NCBI GenBank assembly: GCA_019694805.1 | Contig: JAIBBG010000034.1 | Span: 1 to 34,550, forward strand | DNA: 34,550 nucleotides | From: Flavobacteriales bacterium | GTDB taxonomy: Bacteria; Bacteroidota; Bacteroidia; Flavobacteriales_D; Sanyastnellaceae | Direction: 5' to 3' | Shown here: positions 27,438 through 34,550 of the stretch, in pieces | Numbering within the stretch: position 1 is the stretch's first letter | Layout of the letters: each line of letters opens with the position of its first letter | The notes under the pieces: generated by a model | Seen by the model: the letters and a program-made list of their open reading frames with translations, nothing else | What the model was told of the DNA's origin: nothing | Database searches by the model: none | Made by a program: the position numbers and the translations under genes

Positions 27438-28214
27438 TCACATCAAACTACCAACGCGGAGTCCAACAGTAAATGTTCTAAAGCTTCCTAATGGTCCTTG
27501 TTCGGTACTGAGGTAATCCCATGTCGATTTCTGAATACCATATTCTGCGAATAACCAATACCGTTTCGACGGAAATGTTGGGAGTTCTAAATGAATTCCA
27601 CTTCCATCGGTTTCACCAAAAAATGAATTCCACGCTACTGCAATAATTCGGTATTCGAAATGTGCAAATGGACGCCATTCAGCACGTAGTGCTAAAGGAT
27701 AGGAAAACCGCAACAGATCGAAGCCACCTGCCGACGGCGACAAACTAAAATCTCCGGTAAAAGCTGATGTCCATTGAGGACGCACTCCGGCAAGAAGACC
27801 CCAATACTTGTTGCGGTATCCCATATAAAGATCATAGCCAAATTGTGTGGATACAGTAAATTTTCCTTCTCTGGAAATGTCACCTTTAGGCAGTTGCGAA
27901 CCAACGGTAGCAGAGTTGATTGTACCCATTTGCATGCCCAAATAACCAGCATCCCAAACAACAAATTCACTGTATTTATCCATAAGAAAGGACAACATTT
28001 TGAATTCCACTTTCAAATGCAAACATTCAGCAGTCCTTCTCGGAATGGTATCATCTATATCATGAATCTTCATCCAGCTCCATCCTGCTTCCCCTCGCAA
28101 TGAGCGTGGATCAACTACTATTTCATATGGACCAGGAGAATAAACGGAACCTGTTTTTTGAGAAAAACTGCCCATGCTCATGAGCACGGGCAGTAAAAAC
28201 AACAACCTTCGCAT
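27438..28214 (-). CDS. Secreted outer-membrane-like protein of unknown function
   Basis: About 258 residues with a signal peptide ending GSFSQ. The body has alternating aromatic strands (FGYDLYMGYRNKYWGLLAG, FHFEYRIIAVAW-like, YWLFAEYGIQKSTWD) and ends in TVGLRVGSLM, consistent with a small outer-membrane barrel. No named family is recognised. It converges with the histidine kinase, stops being 3 bases apart, and lies 18 bases downstream of the PQQ-like propeller gene, so these two are probably co-transcribed. Confidence 0.68.
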   Translation of the reverse strand: MRRLLFLLPVLMSMGSFSQKTGSVYSPGPYEIVVDPRSLRGEAGWSWMKIHDIDDTIPRRTAECLHLKVEFKMLSFLMDKYSEFVVWDAGYLGMQMGTINSATVGSQLPKGDISREGKFTVSTQFGYDLYMGYRNKYWGLLAGVRPQWTSAFTGDFSLSPSAGGFDLLRFSYPLALRAEWRPFAHFEYRIIAVAWNSFFGETDGSGIHLELPTFPSKRYWLFAEYGIQKSTWDYLSTEQGPLGSFRTFTVGLRVGSLM

Positions 28215-28232
28215 TGTTTTTATTTTAACTGA

Positions 28233-29840
28233 TTAATTCGTGCGATAACGAGTCAGTGTATTGCCACTCTTGCGGATGAATTCATTACCATCCGGAGAGA
28301 AATATGGATTGTATGTATCTTCTTTTTGAATGCCTTCAATTACTCCAGTCTGTAGATTGAATCGGATGAATTGGCAGATATCATCCGGCTTTTTTCCTGT
28401 CCACACATAAAATACACGGTCTGCAAAAAACCATCCCATGTTCTTATCGGTGTTAGTTGCATAAACTGAACTACCATCTGTAGTTTTCACTCTGCTAAGC
28501 CCTTCTTCTGCATCAATGAGAATGTCTGATTCCAGGAACAGCAGACTAACAGGTTTACCGATTTTAGCTTTGCTCAAATCTGTTTTCCATTTAGATTGAC
28601 CTGTTTTGGGATCGAGACAAAAAATATTGTGGTCACTGGCAACATAAACCAACTTTCCATCGGTAAGCATATTGGTAATGCTCTTGAATTTATCACCAAG
28701 CGCTTTCAAATCTTCAGCAATCCAAAGTGGTTTTCCAGTGGCAGCGTCATAAGCGTTCAAGCTAAAATCGCCTTCATCTTTCATTTCAGAGATACATGTT
28801 TGTCCACCCGTATTGGCATTGGTCACCAGTTTCTGCACATTTACTCTTCCACCATTGCGTACGAGCAATACACCATCCACTACTTTGATTTCTGCGATGA
28901 TGGCATCCTTTGGCAACTTTTCAGATTCCCAAATGAGTTTACCTGTGAATAAATCAAACTTACGGATGGCTCGAACATCCTTAGATAAATCCGCGATATA
29001 AGCTGACTTGTCATCACAAGTTGGCATTGGTGCGCGACCTACAATCATTTCTGATTTGATCATACCAAAGTCGAATGAACTGTAATCGAATGTTGTTTCC
29101 CACAACAGCTTTCCTGTTTTGATATCAATTACAGACAAGCCTTCATATTGAACAAATACGACATCCTTATTGGCTTGAATAGAAATGAAATCTCCTCCGA
29201 AACCATCACCAAAACCAACTACGTTGTCGCAAAGAGCACGAACGAAACTACCTGCCACAGTTGCTGTCCAGGAATATTCACCTATACAAGTGACTTTAAT
29301 TGTGCTCAATGTACCACGACCATAAGATGCATTCATCTTTGGACGATCATAATCTAAGTAAAGAGTTACTTGAGGATCTTCAACACGAATACCGCCTGCA
29401 TTGCTCCATGAAGAAGAATTCTTCATACTGAACGCAGACCAATAACTGCTCTTTGCCTTTTCTGGTTTTTTGCCCGTTTCACTGCCTGCATTTTGACCCG
29501 TTTTCGCATCGAGAAGATGTGTCTTTGTTTCGTCTTTCTTGTCACCTTTACATACAACTTCAACAGTACCTGCATCCGTGTTGTAAGACCAACGTTCACA
29601 TTTTTTGACCCCGAATCTTTCTTTCATATTCAGTGTCCAAGCCACTTTACCAGTAACAGCATCAACGCCGCAAATTTCACCGTCATCACCTGCTACAACC
29701 CAGGTGTTGTCGTCGTCACTTGCCCATCGCTCCACTTCTACCGGAAATTTCAATTCATACAATTGTTGGAACTCCTTCTGAGAGTTTCCTGTGAAGTATG
29801 TCATCATGACAACTGCACACATTAACATCATTTTTTTCAT
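28233..29840 (-). CDS. Secreted PQQ-like β-propeller protein
   Basis: A 535-residue protein with a signal peptide (MKKMMLMCAVVMMTYFTGNSQ). It carries repeated blade motifs with D-x-x-T-G-K-x-x-W: DAVTGKVAWTL, DIKTGKLLWET, DLFTGKLIWES, DAATGKPLWIAE and DPKTGQSKWKT. These are tryptophan-docking motifs of PQQ-like propellers. No PQQ-dehydrogenase active-site Asp or disulfide ring motif is seen, so it more likely binds or scaffolds than oxidises alcohols. It precedes the outer-membrane-like gene by 18 bases, lies between the histidine kinase and its likely response regulator, and has no T9SS tail. Confidence 0.82.
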   Translation of the reverse strand: MKKMMLMCAVVMMTYFTGNSQKEFQQLYELKFPVEVERWASDDDNTWVVAGDDGEICGVDAVTGKVAWTLNMKERFGVKKCERWSYNTDAGTVEVVCKGDKKDETKTHLLDAKTGQNAGSETGKKPEKAKSSYWSAFSMKNSSSWSNAGGIRVEDPQVTLYLDYDRPKMNASYGRGTLSTIKVTCIGEYSWTATVAGSFVRALCDNVVGFGDGFGGDFISIQANKDVVFVQYEGLSVIDIKTGKLLWETTFDYSSFDFGMIKSEMIVGRAPMPTCDDKSAYIADLSKDVRAIRKFDLFTGKLIWESEKLPKDAIIAEIKVVDGVLLVRNGGRVNVQKLVTNANTGGQTCISEMKDEGDFSLNAYDAATGKPLWIAEDLKALGDKFKSITNMLTDGKLVYVASDHNIFCLDPKTGQSKWKTDLSKAKIGKPVSLLFLESDILIDAEEGLSRVKTTDGSSVYATNTDKNMGWFFADRVFYVWTGKKPDDICQFIRFNLQTGVIEGIQKEDTYNPYFSPDGNEFIRKSGNTLTRYRTN

Positions 29841-29940
29841 TGCTCTGAGATTTTAGTGGTTCAAAGCAAGTTTTTTCGAGAGGCAGATGAAATACGTAAA
29901 AAGGGGGAGGATTGGTGAATTGTGAATGGTGAATGATGAG

Positions 29941-30567
29941 TTAGGGGTTGCCCTTTTTGATCTTATTGAGTGCTTCGGTGCGGGATTGTACCTGAAGTTT
30001 TTGGTAGATATTCCTGATGTGTGTGCGCACGGTTTCGATGCTTATACCCGTTTTATCAGCGATTTCTTTGTAGCGATATCCTTCAGCTAGAAAGGCAAGA
30101 AGCGTGTTTTCACGGTCGGTTAATTGATCGCTGTAATAGGATTCAGACTCACGTAAAGTATTGATCACCTTTCTGGCAATGGTGCCCGACATGGGGGAAC
30201 CACCAGCCATGACTTCATCAATGGCATCCAGTAACTTGGTAGGTCTTGCCCCTTTGAGCAAATAACCTACTGCTCCTGCTTTCAAGGCACTAAAAACATG
30301 GTCATCATCTTCGAAAACAGTGAGTACAATGGCGTGCATACCAGCAAATACAGGTTTGACCTGTCGGATGAGTTCAATGCCTGAAATACCTGGCAATTCA
30401 ATATCTGTGAGTAATATCTGGGTTCCACCGAACAAATTTTCTTTCAAAGCTTCCTCTGCACTACCAAAACTACCTACGACATCAAAATCAGGTGTTGCAG
30501 CCAAAAAAGCAGAGATCTGCTGCCTTACCTGATGGTCGTCTTCGACAATGATTATTCTGATTGACAT
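29941..30567 (-). CDS. NarL/FixJ-family response regulator
   Basis: A 208-residue regulator. The receiver domain (about 1-120) has the acidic pair in VEDDHQV, the phosphorylation site D55 in LLTDIELPG, T83 in VLTVFEDDD and K105 in YLLKGA. A LuxR-type helix-turn-helix follows at about 145-205 (LTDRENTLLAFLAEGYRYKEIADKTG then ISIETVRTHIRNIYQKLQV). It should be phosphorylated by a HisKA_3 kinase; the TPR kinase 2.5 kb away is the obvious candidate. A perfect TAnnTTTG box ends 4 bases before the ATG. The gene is divergent from the TPR adenylate cyclase and could regulate it. Confidence 0.93.
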   Translation of the reverse strand: MSIRIIIVEDDHQVRQQISAFLAATPDFDVVGSFGSAEEALKENLFGGTQILLTDIELPGISGIELIRQVKPVFAGMHAIVLTVFEDDDHVFSALKAGAVGYLLKGARPTKLLDAIDEVMAGGSPMSGTIARKVINTLRESESYYSDQLTDRENTLLAFLAEGYRYKEIADKTGISIETVRTHIRNIYQKLQVQSRTEALNKIKKGNP

Positions 30568-30571
30568 ACCA

Positions 30572-30579
30572 CAAAAGTA
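30572..30579 (-). promoter_or_regulatory. TAnnTTTG -7 element at the response-regulator start
   Basis: The minus strand reads TACTTTTG and ends 4 bases before the ATG at 30567. The transcript should begin at or next to the start codon. Confidence 0.55.
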
Positions 30580-30733
30580 GTAGGTGCATAAAACGTGTCA
30601 CAGAAAATCTCGAAAAAAGAAGCGATGGACAGAAGGCAATCGTTCAATGAAGAAAGTGGCTCATTCATACCAAAAAAAACGAGTAAAAACCATCTGGGCG
30701 CTTACCTTCGTTCTCTGTCACAACACTTTATCT

Positions 30734-32719
30734 ATGAAGCATACCAGCATCATCTTGACCTTGCTCATCGTGATCACTTCGAATTGGTCCCAGGGCCAGA
30801 AGGATACATCACGTATGATTGATTCACTTCGTCAAGTCATTTCACAAAGTCCTGAAGACAGTAATAAGGTATCCTTGATGATTCAACTGGCGACTTATTG
30901 CTCCTATGTAGATTCTCATGAAGCGATTAAAGTCATGGATGAAGGCATTCTATTGTCAGAAAAACTCCAATACCACAGAGGTATTCGCGCTTGCCATGGC
31001 ATGAAGGGCATGCTTCTTTCCAGTCTAGGTGAATACAAACAAAGTGTTGCTGAACTGGAATTAAGCCTTCAACTTGCCATTGAAGCCAACGATCAACTTG
31101 ATGCTGGTCGCGCTGGCGGAGTGTTGGGTAGTATCATGCACCAACAGGGCCGGTATCCCGAAGCATTGGATTATAATTTCAAAGCTTTAAAATCTTTTGA
31201 GCTGGTCAAGGACAGTATTTCCATCGCTGCCAGTTTGAGCAATATCGGCGCAATCTATCAAGAGTTGGAAAACTATGAAGAGGCTTTGAATTGGCTGTAC
31301 AAGGCAAAAGCCATTGAAGAAAAACTAGGGCTTCACGAATATTTGGGCAATACCTTATCCAACATTGGATCTTGTTTGAGTAACCTCGGAAAAAATGAAG
31401 AAGCGCTTCAACAATATGAAGAGTCATACAAAATATTTGTACGGATAGAAGACACCTATGCACAAGCAGAATTGCTTGTCAATATTTCAACTATTCTCAT
31501 CGAAAAAAAAGAATACTCAAAAGCTCATCAAAATTATTTAGAAGCACTTCGACTTGCCAAACAAGATGATGCGAAAAACACCATTGCGGCTTGCCATTTC
31601 GCATTGGCAGATGAGCTATACACCATCGTCACTTCAGCTACTTCAGAAGAAGTGCAAGAAATCACCTCATTGGACAATAACCAAACGCTCTTGCTGGCTT
31701 TGGCCCATGCCGATAGTTCATTATCATTCAATCAGGAACTTGACAATCTCAGCGGTCTGATGAAATCCTACCGGTGCAAAAGCAAAATTCTTGAGAAACT
31801 TGGACGCATGGATGAAGCATTGAAGGCACACCAGGAATATTCCGCATTCAAGGATTCCATTTTCCATATAGAAAAGGATAAGAAGATTGCACAGACCAGT
31901 ATGCAATATGAGTTTGACAAAAAAACAGCAGCTGCTGAGGCGGAACAGCAGAAGAAAGATATTCGAGAAAAAAACATCCGCAATAGCATCATCATTGGGC
32001 TATTGGCCACATTGGTATTTCTGATAGTCGTTTTGATACAACGCAACAGAATCAGCAAAGAGAAAAAACGCAGTGAAGAATTGTTGCTGAACATTCTTCC
32101 GGAAGAAGTTGCGGAAGAACTTAAATCCAAAGGTGAAGCAGACGCGGTATTGATCGATCATGTAACAGTATTATTCACCGACTTCAAAGGATTCACGGCT
32201 ATTTCGGCGAATATGAGTCCGAAGGAACTGGTAAAAGATTTGCACGATTGTTTTTCCGCATTCGATCGCATCATGGAAAAACATGGTATGGAAAAAATCA
32301 AAACCATTGGAGATGCGTATATGGCGGCAGGTGGATTACCAACCCCAAATAAGACTCATGCCGAAGACGCAGTGAAAGCCGCAAATGAAATGATCGCCTT
32401 CATTGAAGAAGGCAAAAGAAAAAAAATAGCACAACAACTCCCCTATTTCGAAATTCGAATTGGTATCCATACAGGACCTGTGGTGGCGGGGATTGTTGGT
32501 GTAAAAAAATTCCAGTACGACATATGGGGAGATACGGTGAACACTGCGGCACGTATGGAAAGCTCAGGTGAACCCGGCAAAGTGAATATCAGCGAAACGA
32601 CATATGCGCTGGTGAAAGATCAATTCCAATGCGTTGCGCGGGGAAGAATCGCAGCCAAAGGCAAAGGTGAAATGGAAATGTATTTTGTAGAAGGGAGTAA
32701 ATCCACGACCAACGGTTGA
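30734..32719 (+). CDS. TPR-containing class III adenylate cyclase
   Basis: A ~661-residue membrane cyclase making cAMP. A signal peptide ends near SNWSQGQ, then about six TPRs (roughly 40-340; SIAASLSNIGAIYQELENYEEAL, LGNTLSNIGSCLSNLGKNEEAL), a charged linker, and a transmembrane helix (NSIIIGLLATLVFLIVVLIQ). The cyclase domain starts ELLLNILPEEVAEELK. Metal ligands D483 (LFTDFKGFT) and D527 (IKTIGDAYM) are present. Adenine-selecting K523 (KIKTIGD) and D596 (QYDIWGDTVNTAARMES) match adenylate rather than guanylate cyclases. The ATG at 30734 begins a good signal peptide; the open frame before it is basic and unlikely. It is divergent from the response regulator. Its sensor resembles that of the TPR kinase. 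Confidence 0.9.
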   Translation: MKHTSIILTLLIVITSNWSQGQKDTSRMIDSLRQVISQSPEDSNKVSLMIQLATYCSYVDSHEAIKVMDEGILLSEKLQYHRGIRACHGMKGMLLSSLGEYKQSVAELELSLQLAIEANDQLDAGRAGGVLGSIMHQQGRYPEALDYNFKALKSFELVKDSISIAASLSNIGAIYQELENYEEALNWLYKAKAIEEKLGLHEYLGNTLSNIGSCLSNLGKNEEALQQYEESYKIFVRIEDTYAQAELLVNISTILIEKKEYSKAHQNYLEALRLAKQDDAKNTIAACHFALADELYTIVTSATSEEVQEITSLDNNQTLLLALAHADSSLSFNQELDNLSGLMKSYRCKSKILEKLGRMDEALKAHQEYSAFKDSIFHIEKDKKIAQTSMQYEFDKKTAAAEAEQQKKDIREKNIRNSIIIGLLATLVFLIVVLIQRNRISKEKKRSEELLLNILPEEVAEELKSKGEADAVLIDHVTVLFTDFKGFTAISANMSPKELVKDLHDCFSAFDRIMEKHGMEKIKTIGDAYMAAGGLPTPNKTHAEDAVKAANEMIAFIEEGKRKKIAQQLPYFEIRIGIHTGPVVAGIVGVKKFQYDIWGDTVNTAARMESSGEPGKVNISETTYALVKDQFQCVARGRIAAKGKGEMEMYFVEGSKSTTNG

Positions 32720-32827
32720 AGCAAAACCATGTCATATTCACCACGATTGATGTCGAGCATCAAATGGCACAATTCGTGTGTCTTGGACAAAAAGAATAAC
32801 CCTTTCAATAACTATTCAAAATTCACC

Positions 32828-33562
32828 ATGAAATTTTATCTCACCTTTCCCATGACGCTCATCGCAGCAAGCATCATATTCATGTCTTGTCAAAGCGATG
32901 GTTGCAAGTCAGATCAACAACCCAAAAAAATAACTGTCATCGGTAGTGCTGAAACAGAAGTCATCCCCGATGAAATATATATGTCATTCACCCTTCGTGA
33001 ATACCTAAACGATACCAAGCAAAAAGTAGATCTCGAACAAATCAAATCAAGATTTCTCAAGACTTGTTCAGAATCAGGAGTGGCTGATAGCAACGTGGTC
33101 ATATCCAGCTATACCGGTTACGAAAGATGGGACTATTACTACTATCGCAAACGCCGCATGGAGCCTGACTTTATGGCCAGTATAACTTATACCATCAAAG
33201 CACCATCTGCGGATGTTCTGGACAAAGTTGTAGCAACACTTGATGATAAAGCACTTGACAATTTCTTCATCAGTAAAACCTCCTATAGCAAAATGGAAGA
33301 ACTCCGAAAAGAAGTCAAGATAAGAGCATTAAAGGCCAGTCAGGAAAAGGCCAAATACCTCGCAGAAAGTATTGGTGAAGAAGTTGGAGAAGCCATTTTG
33401 ATTCAGGAGATAGACAACAGCTATGTCTCAGACTTTGCAGAAAGCAATGCGGGATTGCTCAAGGCCGCTGAAGCCGATCAAAGTGCACCATTCGATACCG
33501 GTAAGAATTTTGCCCGGATCAAAGTCAGATATGAAATGAACTGCGAATTCGCTTTAAAGTAA
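32828..33562 (+). CDS. SIMPL-domain (DUF541) lipoprotein
   Basis: A 244-residue lipoprotein. The signal peptide runs to lipobox Cys21 (IIFMSCQSDGC). The SIMPL domain follows: KKITVIGSAETEVIPDEIYM, then the middle strand around ITYTIKAPSADVLDKVVATLDD, and the helix RALKASQEKAKYLAESIGEEVG, which is the family's most recognisable segment. The family is periplasmic or membrane-associated and linked to stress in some bacteria; function is not settled. The ATG at 32828 is set by the lipoprotein signal. It follows the adenylate cyclase in the same direction by 108 bases and converges with the gene at 33573. Confidence 0.85.
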   Translation: MKFYLTFPMTLIAASIIFMSCQSDGCKSDQQPKKITVIGSAETEVIPDEIYMSFTLREYLNDTKQKVDLEQIKSRFLKTCSESGVADSNVVISSYTGYERWDYYYYRKRRMEPDFMASITYTIKAPSADVLDKVVATLDDKALDNFFISKTSYSKMEELRKEVKIRALKASQEKAKYLAESIGEEVGEAILIQEIDNSYVSDFAESNAGLLKAAEADQSAPFDTGKNFARIKVRYEMNCEFALK

Positions 33563-33572
33563 AAGTCAGGAA

Positions 33573-33959
33573 TCACCGAGCTACCACGTCACCCATTCTG
33601 CATAGACGATAGAATGCTGTGCCCTTGCGTGATTTCATCGCAGACCCATCCTTTTCCGGTTTCCAGATACGCATGATTTTTACAACGGATGGATAATCAC
33701 TTAAAATGATATCTCCATCGTGGATTGACCATTTTCCTGAAACACGTATCTTATCATCGGGGTTGGTATTGTCGACATAACTGAATGTGTTGTCAGTTTG
33801 CAATATCAGTTCGAGAGCTATTGGATGCGCCTCCTCCTTTTCTACTGAACAAACGCCGTACTTGCCTGCAATGTTATCCGGCAATTTTGCAGGCGTAACG
33901 GGCCGAGTAAAAGCCATGGCTAACAGGCAGACCATGGCCAGTATAGAAATCTGTTTCAT
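33573..33959 (-). CDS. Small secreted protein of unknown function
   Basis: A 128-residue protein with a signal peptide (MKQISILAMVCLLAMAFTRP). The mature part (DNIAGKYGVCSVEKEEAHPI, FSYVDNTNPDDKIRVSGKWS, GDIILSDYPSVV) is a short β-rich, lipocalin-like run of 'fitness-of-model' type often seen in Bacteroidota proteins that report a phenotype by colour or weight; I do not assign a function. The ATG at 33959 is set by the signal peptide. It stands alone, converging with the SIMPL gene 10 bases away. Confidence 0.6.
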   Translation of the reverse strand: MKQISILAMVCLLAMAFTRPVTPAKLPDNIAGKYGVCSVEKEEAHPIALELILQTDNTFSYVDNTNPDDKIRVSGKWSIHDGDIILSDYPSVVKIMRIWKPEKDGSAMKSRKGTAFYRLCRMGDVVAR

Positions 33960-34265
33960 TGTATAAAGCAATTTAGGGGAGTACGAAGATAAGGCGCAAA
34001 ATCCAATTCATCAAATTCGCACTCATGCTGTTATCGTGCAATGGTACCGGGTAGTATCCGACCACTATTCCCAGTAGCAAGTCTTAAACCCATATGCTTC
34101 ATGAAGGAAAGGTTAGAATTCGGTCTACACATCCATTCGTTCGTTCTGGACTCATTTTCATTGAACGGAAAAAATCAGAGCAACACCCAACAAACATTTT
34201 GCAAAACAAATGAGGGAAATTCTGACATAGAGTGTAACTATATTGCAATAGCCCTACCATCCAAA
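33960..34265. other. Intergenic region between divergent genes
   Basis: About 306 bases with no convincing gene, RNA or long repeat. A near-consensus -7 box (minus-strand TATCTTCG, around 33990) may serve the small secreted protein on the left. On the right, TATATTGC about 30 bases before 34266 is only a weak promoter candidate. Confidence 0.4.
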
Positions 34266-34550
34266 ATGAGACCTTTAGAATACCTCTGCCCGCTGCTATG
34301 TTCATTCAGTATTTGTGCACAGGCACAATGGTGTTTTGACGCTGAGTTACTATCAACTACTACCCCGAATTCACAAAGTCTGATCGCCGATTTGAATGAG
34401 GATGGCCTAACGGATGTTGTGCAATATGGATACGATGATTCCATACAAATCTTATGGGCAATGGATCCATCATCGGTCTCGGTTTTCAGCATTGGATTCA
34501 TGGTTGACGCCATGGCCATTTCAGATTTGAATAATGATGGTCATCCGGAC
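34266..34550 (+). CDS. FG-GAP/VCBS-repeat secreted protein, 3'-truncated by window end
   Basis: An ATG at 34266 opens a frame that runs to the last base without a stop (95 codons). It begins with a signal peptide (MRPLEYLCPLLCSFSICAQA) and is followed by two FG-GAP calcium-binding motifs, IADLNEDGLTDVV and ISDLNNDGHPD. Such proteins form integrin-like propellers and, in Bacteroidota, often end in a T9SS tail; whether this one does cannot be seen. It is divergent from the small secreted protein. Confidence 0.82.
   Translation, partial: MRPLEYLCPLLCSFSICAQAQWCFDAELLSTTTPNSQSLIADLNEDGLTDVVQYGYDDSIQILWAMDPSSVSVFSIGFMVDAMAISDLNNDGHPD

Overview
The window looks like a chromosomal piece of a Bacteroidota bacterium (Flavobacteriales or Saprospiria-like; I cannot fix the order). 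The pointers are three proteins with a type IX secretion (T9SS) C-terminal sorting domain, many Sec or lipoprotein signal peptides, SusC-type-free TonB biology, TPR-linked sensor proteins, the carA-eno neighbourhood familiar from this phylum, and TAnnTTTG promoter elements just upstream of several starts. No tRNA, rRNA, CRISPR array, insertion sequence or phage gene was seen.

Region 1 (1-9.7 kb) is mostly housekeeping. It holds the 3' part of a TIGR01777 epimerase, an SRPBCC protein, a DUF3467 protein, then a leftward run of an outer-membrane protein, lipA, gap, upp, a membrane protein and a YjjG-like HAD phosphatase, several of them overlapping by 1-4 bases. An OsmC-type peroxidase, a 40-residue lipoprotein too short for routine gene calling, and carA-eno with a clear terminator follow.

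Region 2 (9.8-23.2 kb) is the most unusual part. Two ~1300-residue secreted proteins face each other, each with an intact vanadium haloperoxidase/PAP2 pocket (K-x6-RP, SGH, SR-x5-H), five ~110-residue Ig-like repeats and a T9SS tail. Each is followed directly by a membrane protein made of two tandem DoxX-like halves. The two gene pairs are paralogous and arranged tail to tail, around a FecA-like TonB receptor (right-going) and a secreted Ig-domain protein of unknown function (left-going) whose 3' ends overlap by 11 bases. The two enzyme genes also share a 9-base leader word exactly 13 bases before their start codons. I read this as a duplicated two-component module: an exported vanadium enzyme plus an inner-membrane partner, perhaps with a metal or metallophore receptor.

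Region 3 (23.4-34.55 kb) is secreted proteins and signalling: a lipoprotein, an RCC1-propeller T9SS cargo, a TPR histidine kinase, an outer-membrane protein, a PQQ-like propeller, a NarL-type response regulator, and a TPR adenylate cyclase divergent from it. The kinase and the cyclase appear to share the same periplasmic TPR/linker sensor joined to different outputs. A SIMPL lipoprotein, a small secreted protein and the beginning of an FG-GAP/VCBS protein close the window.
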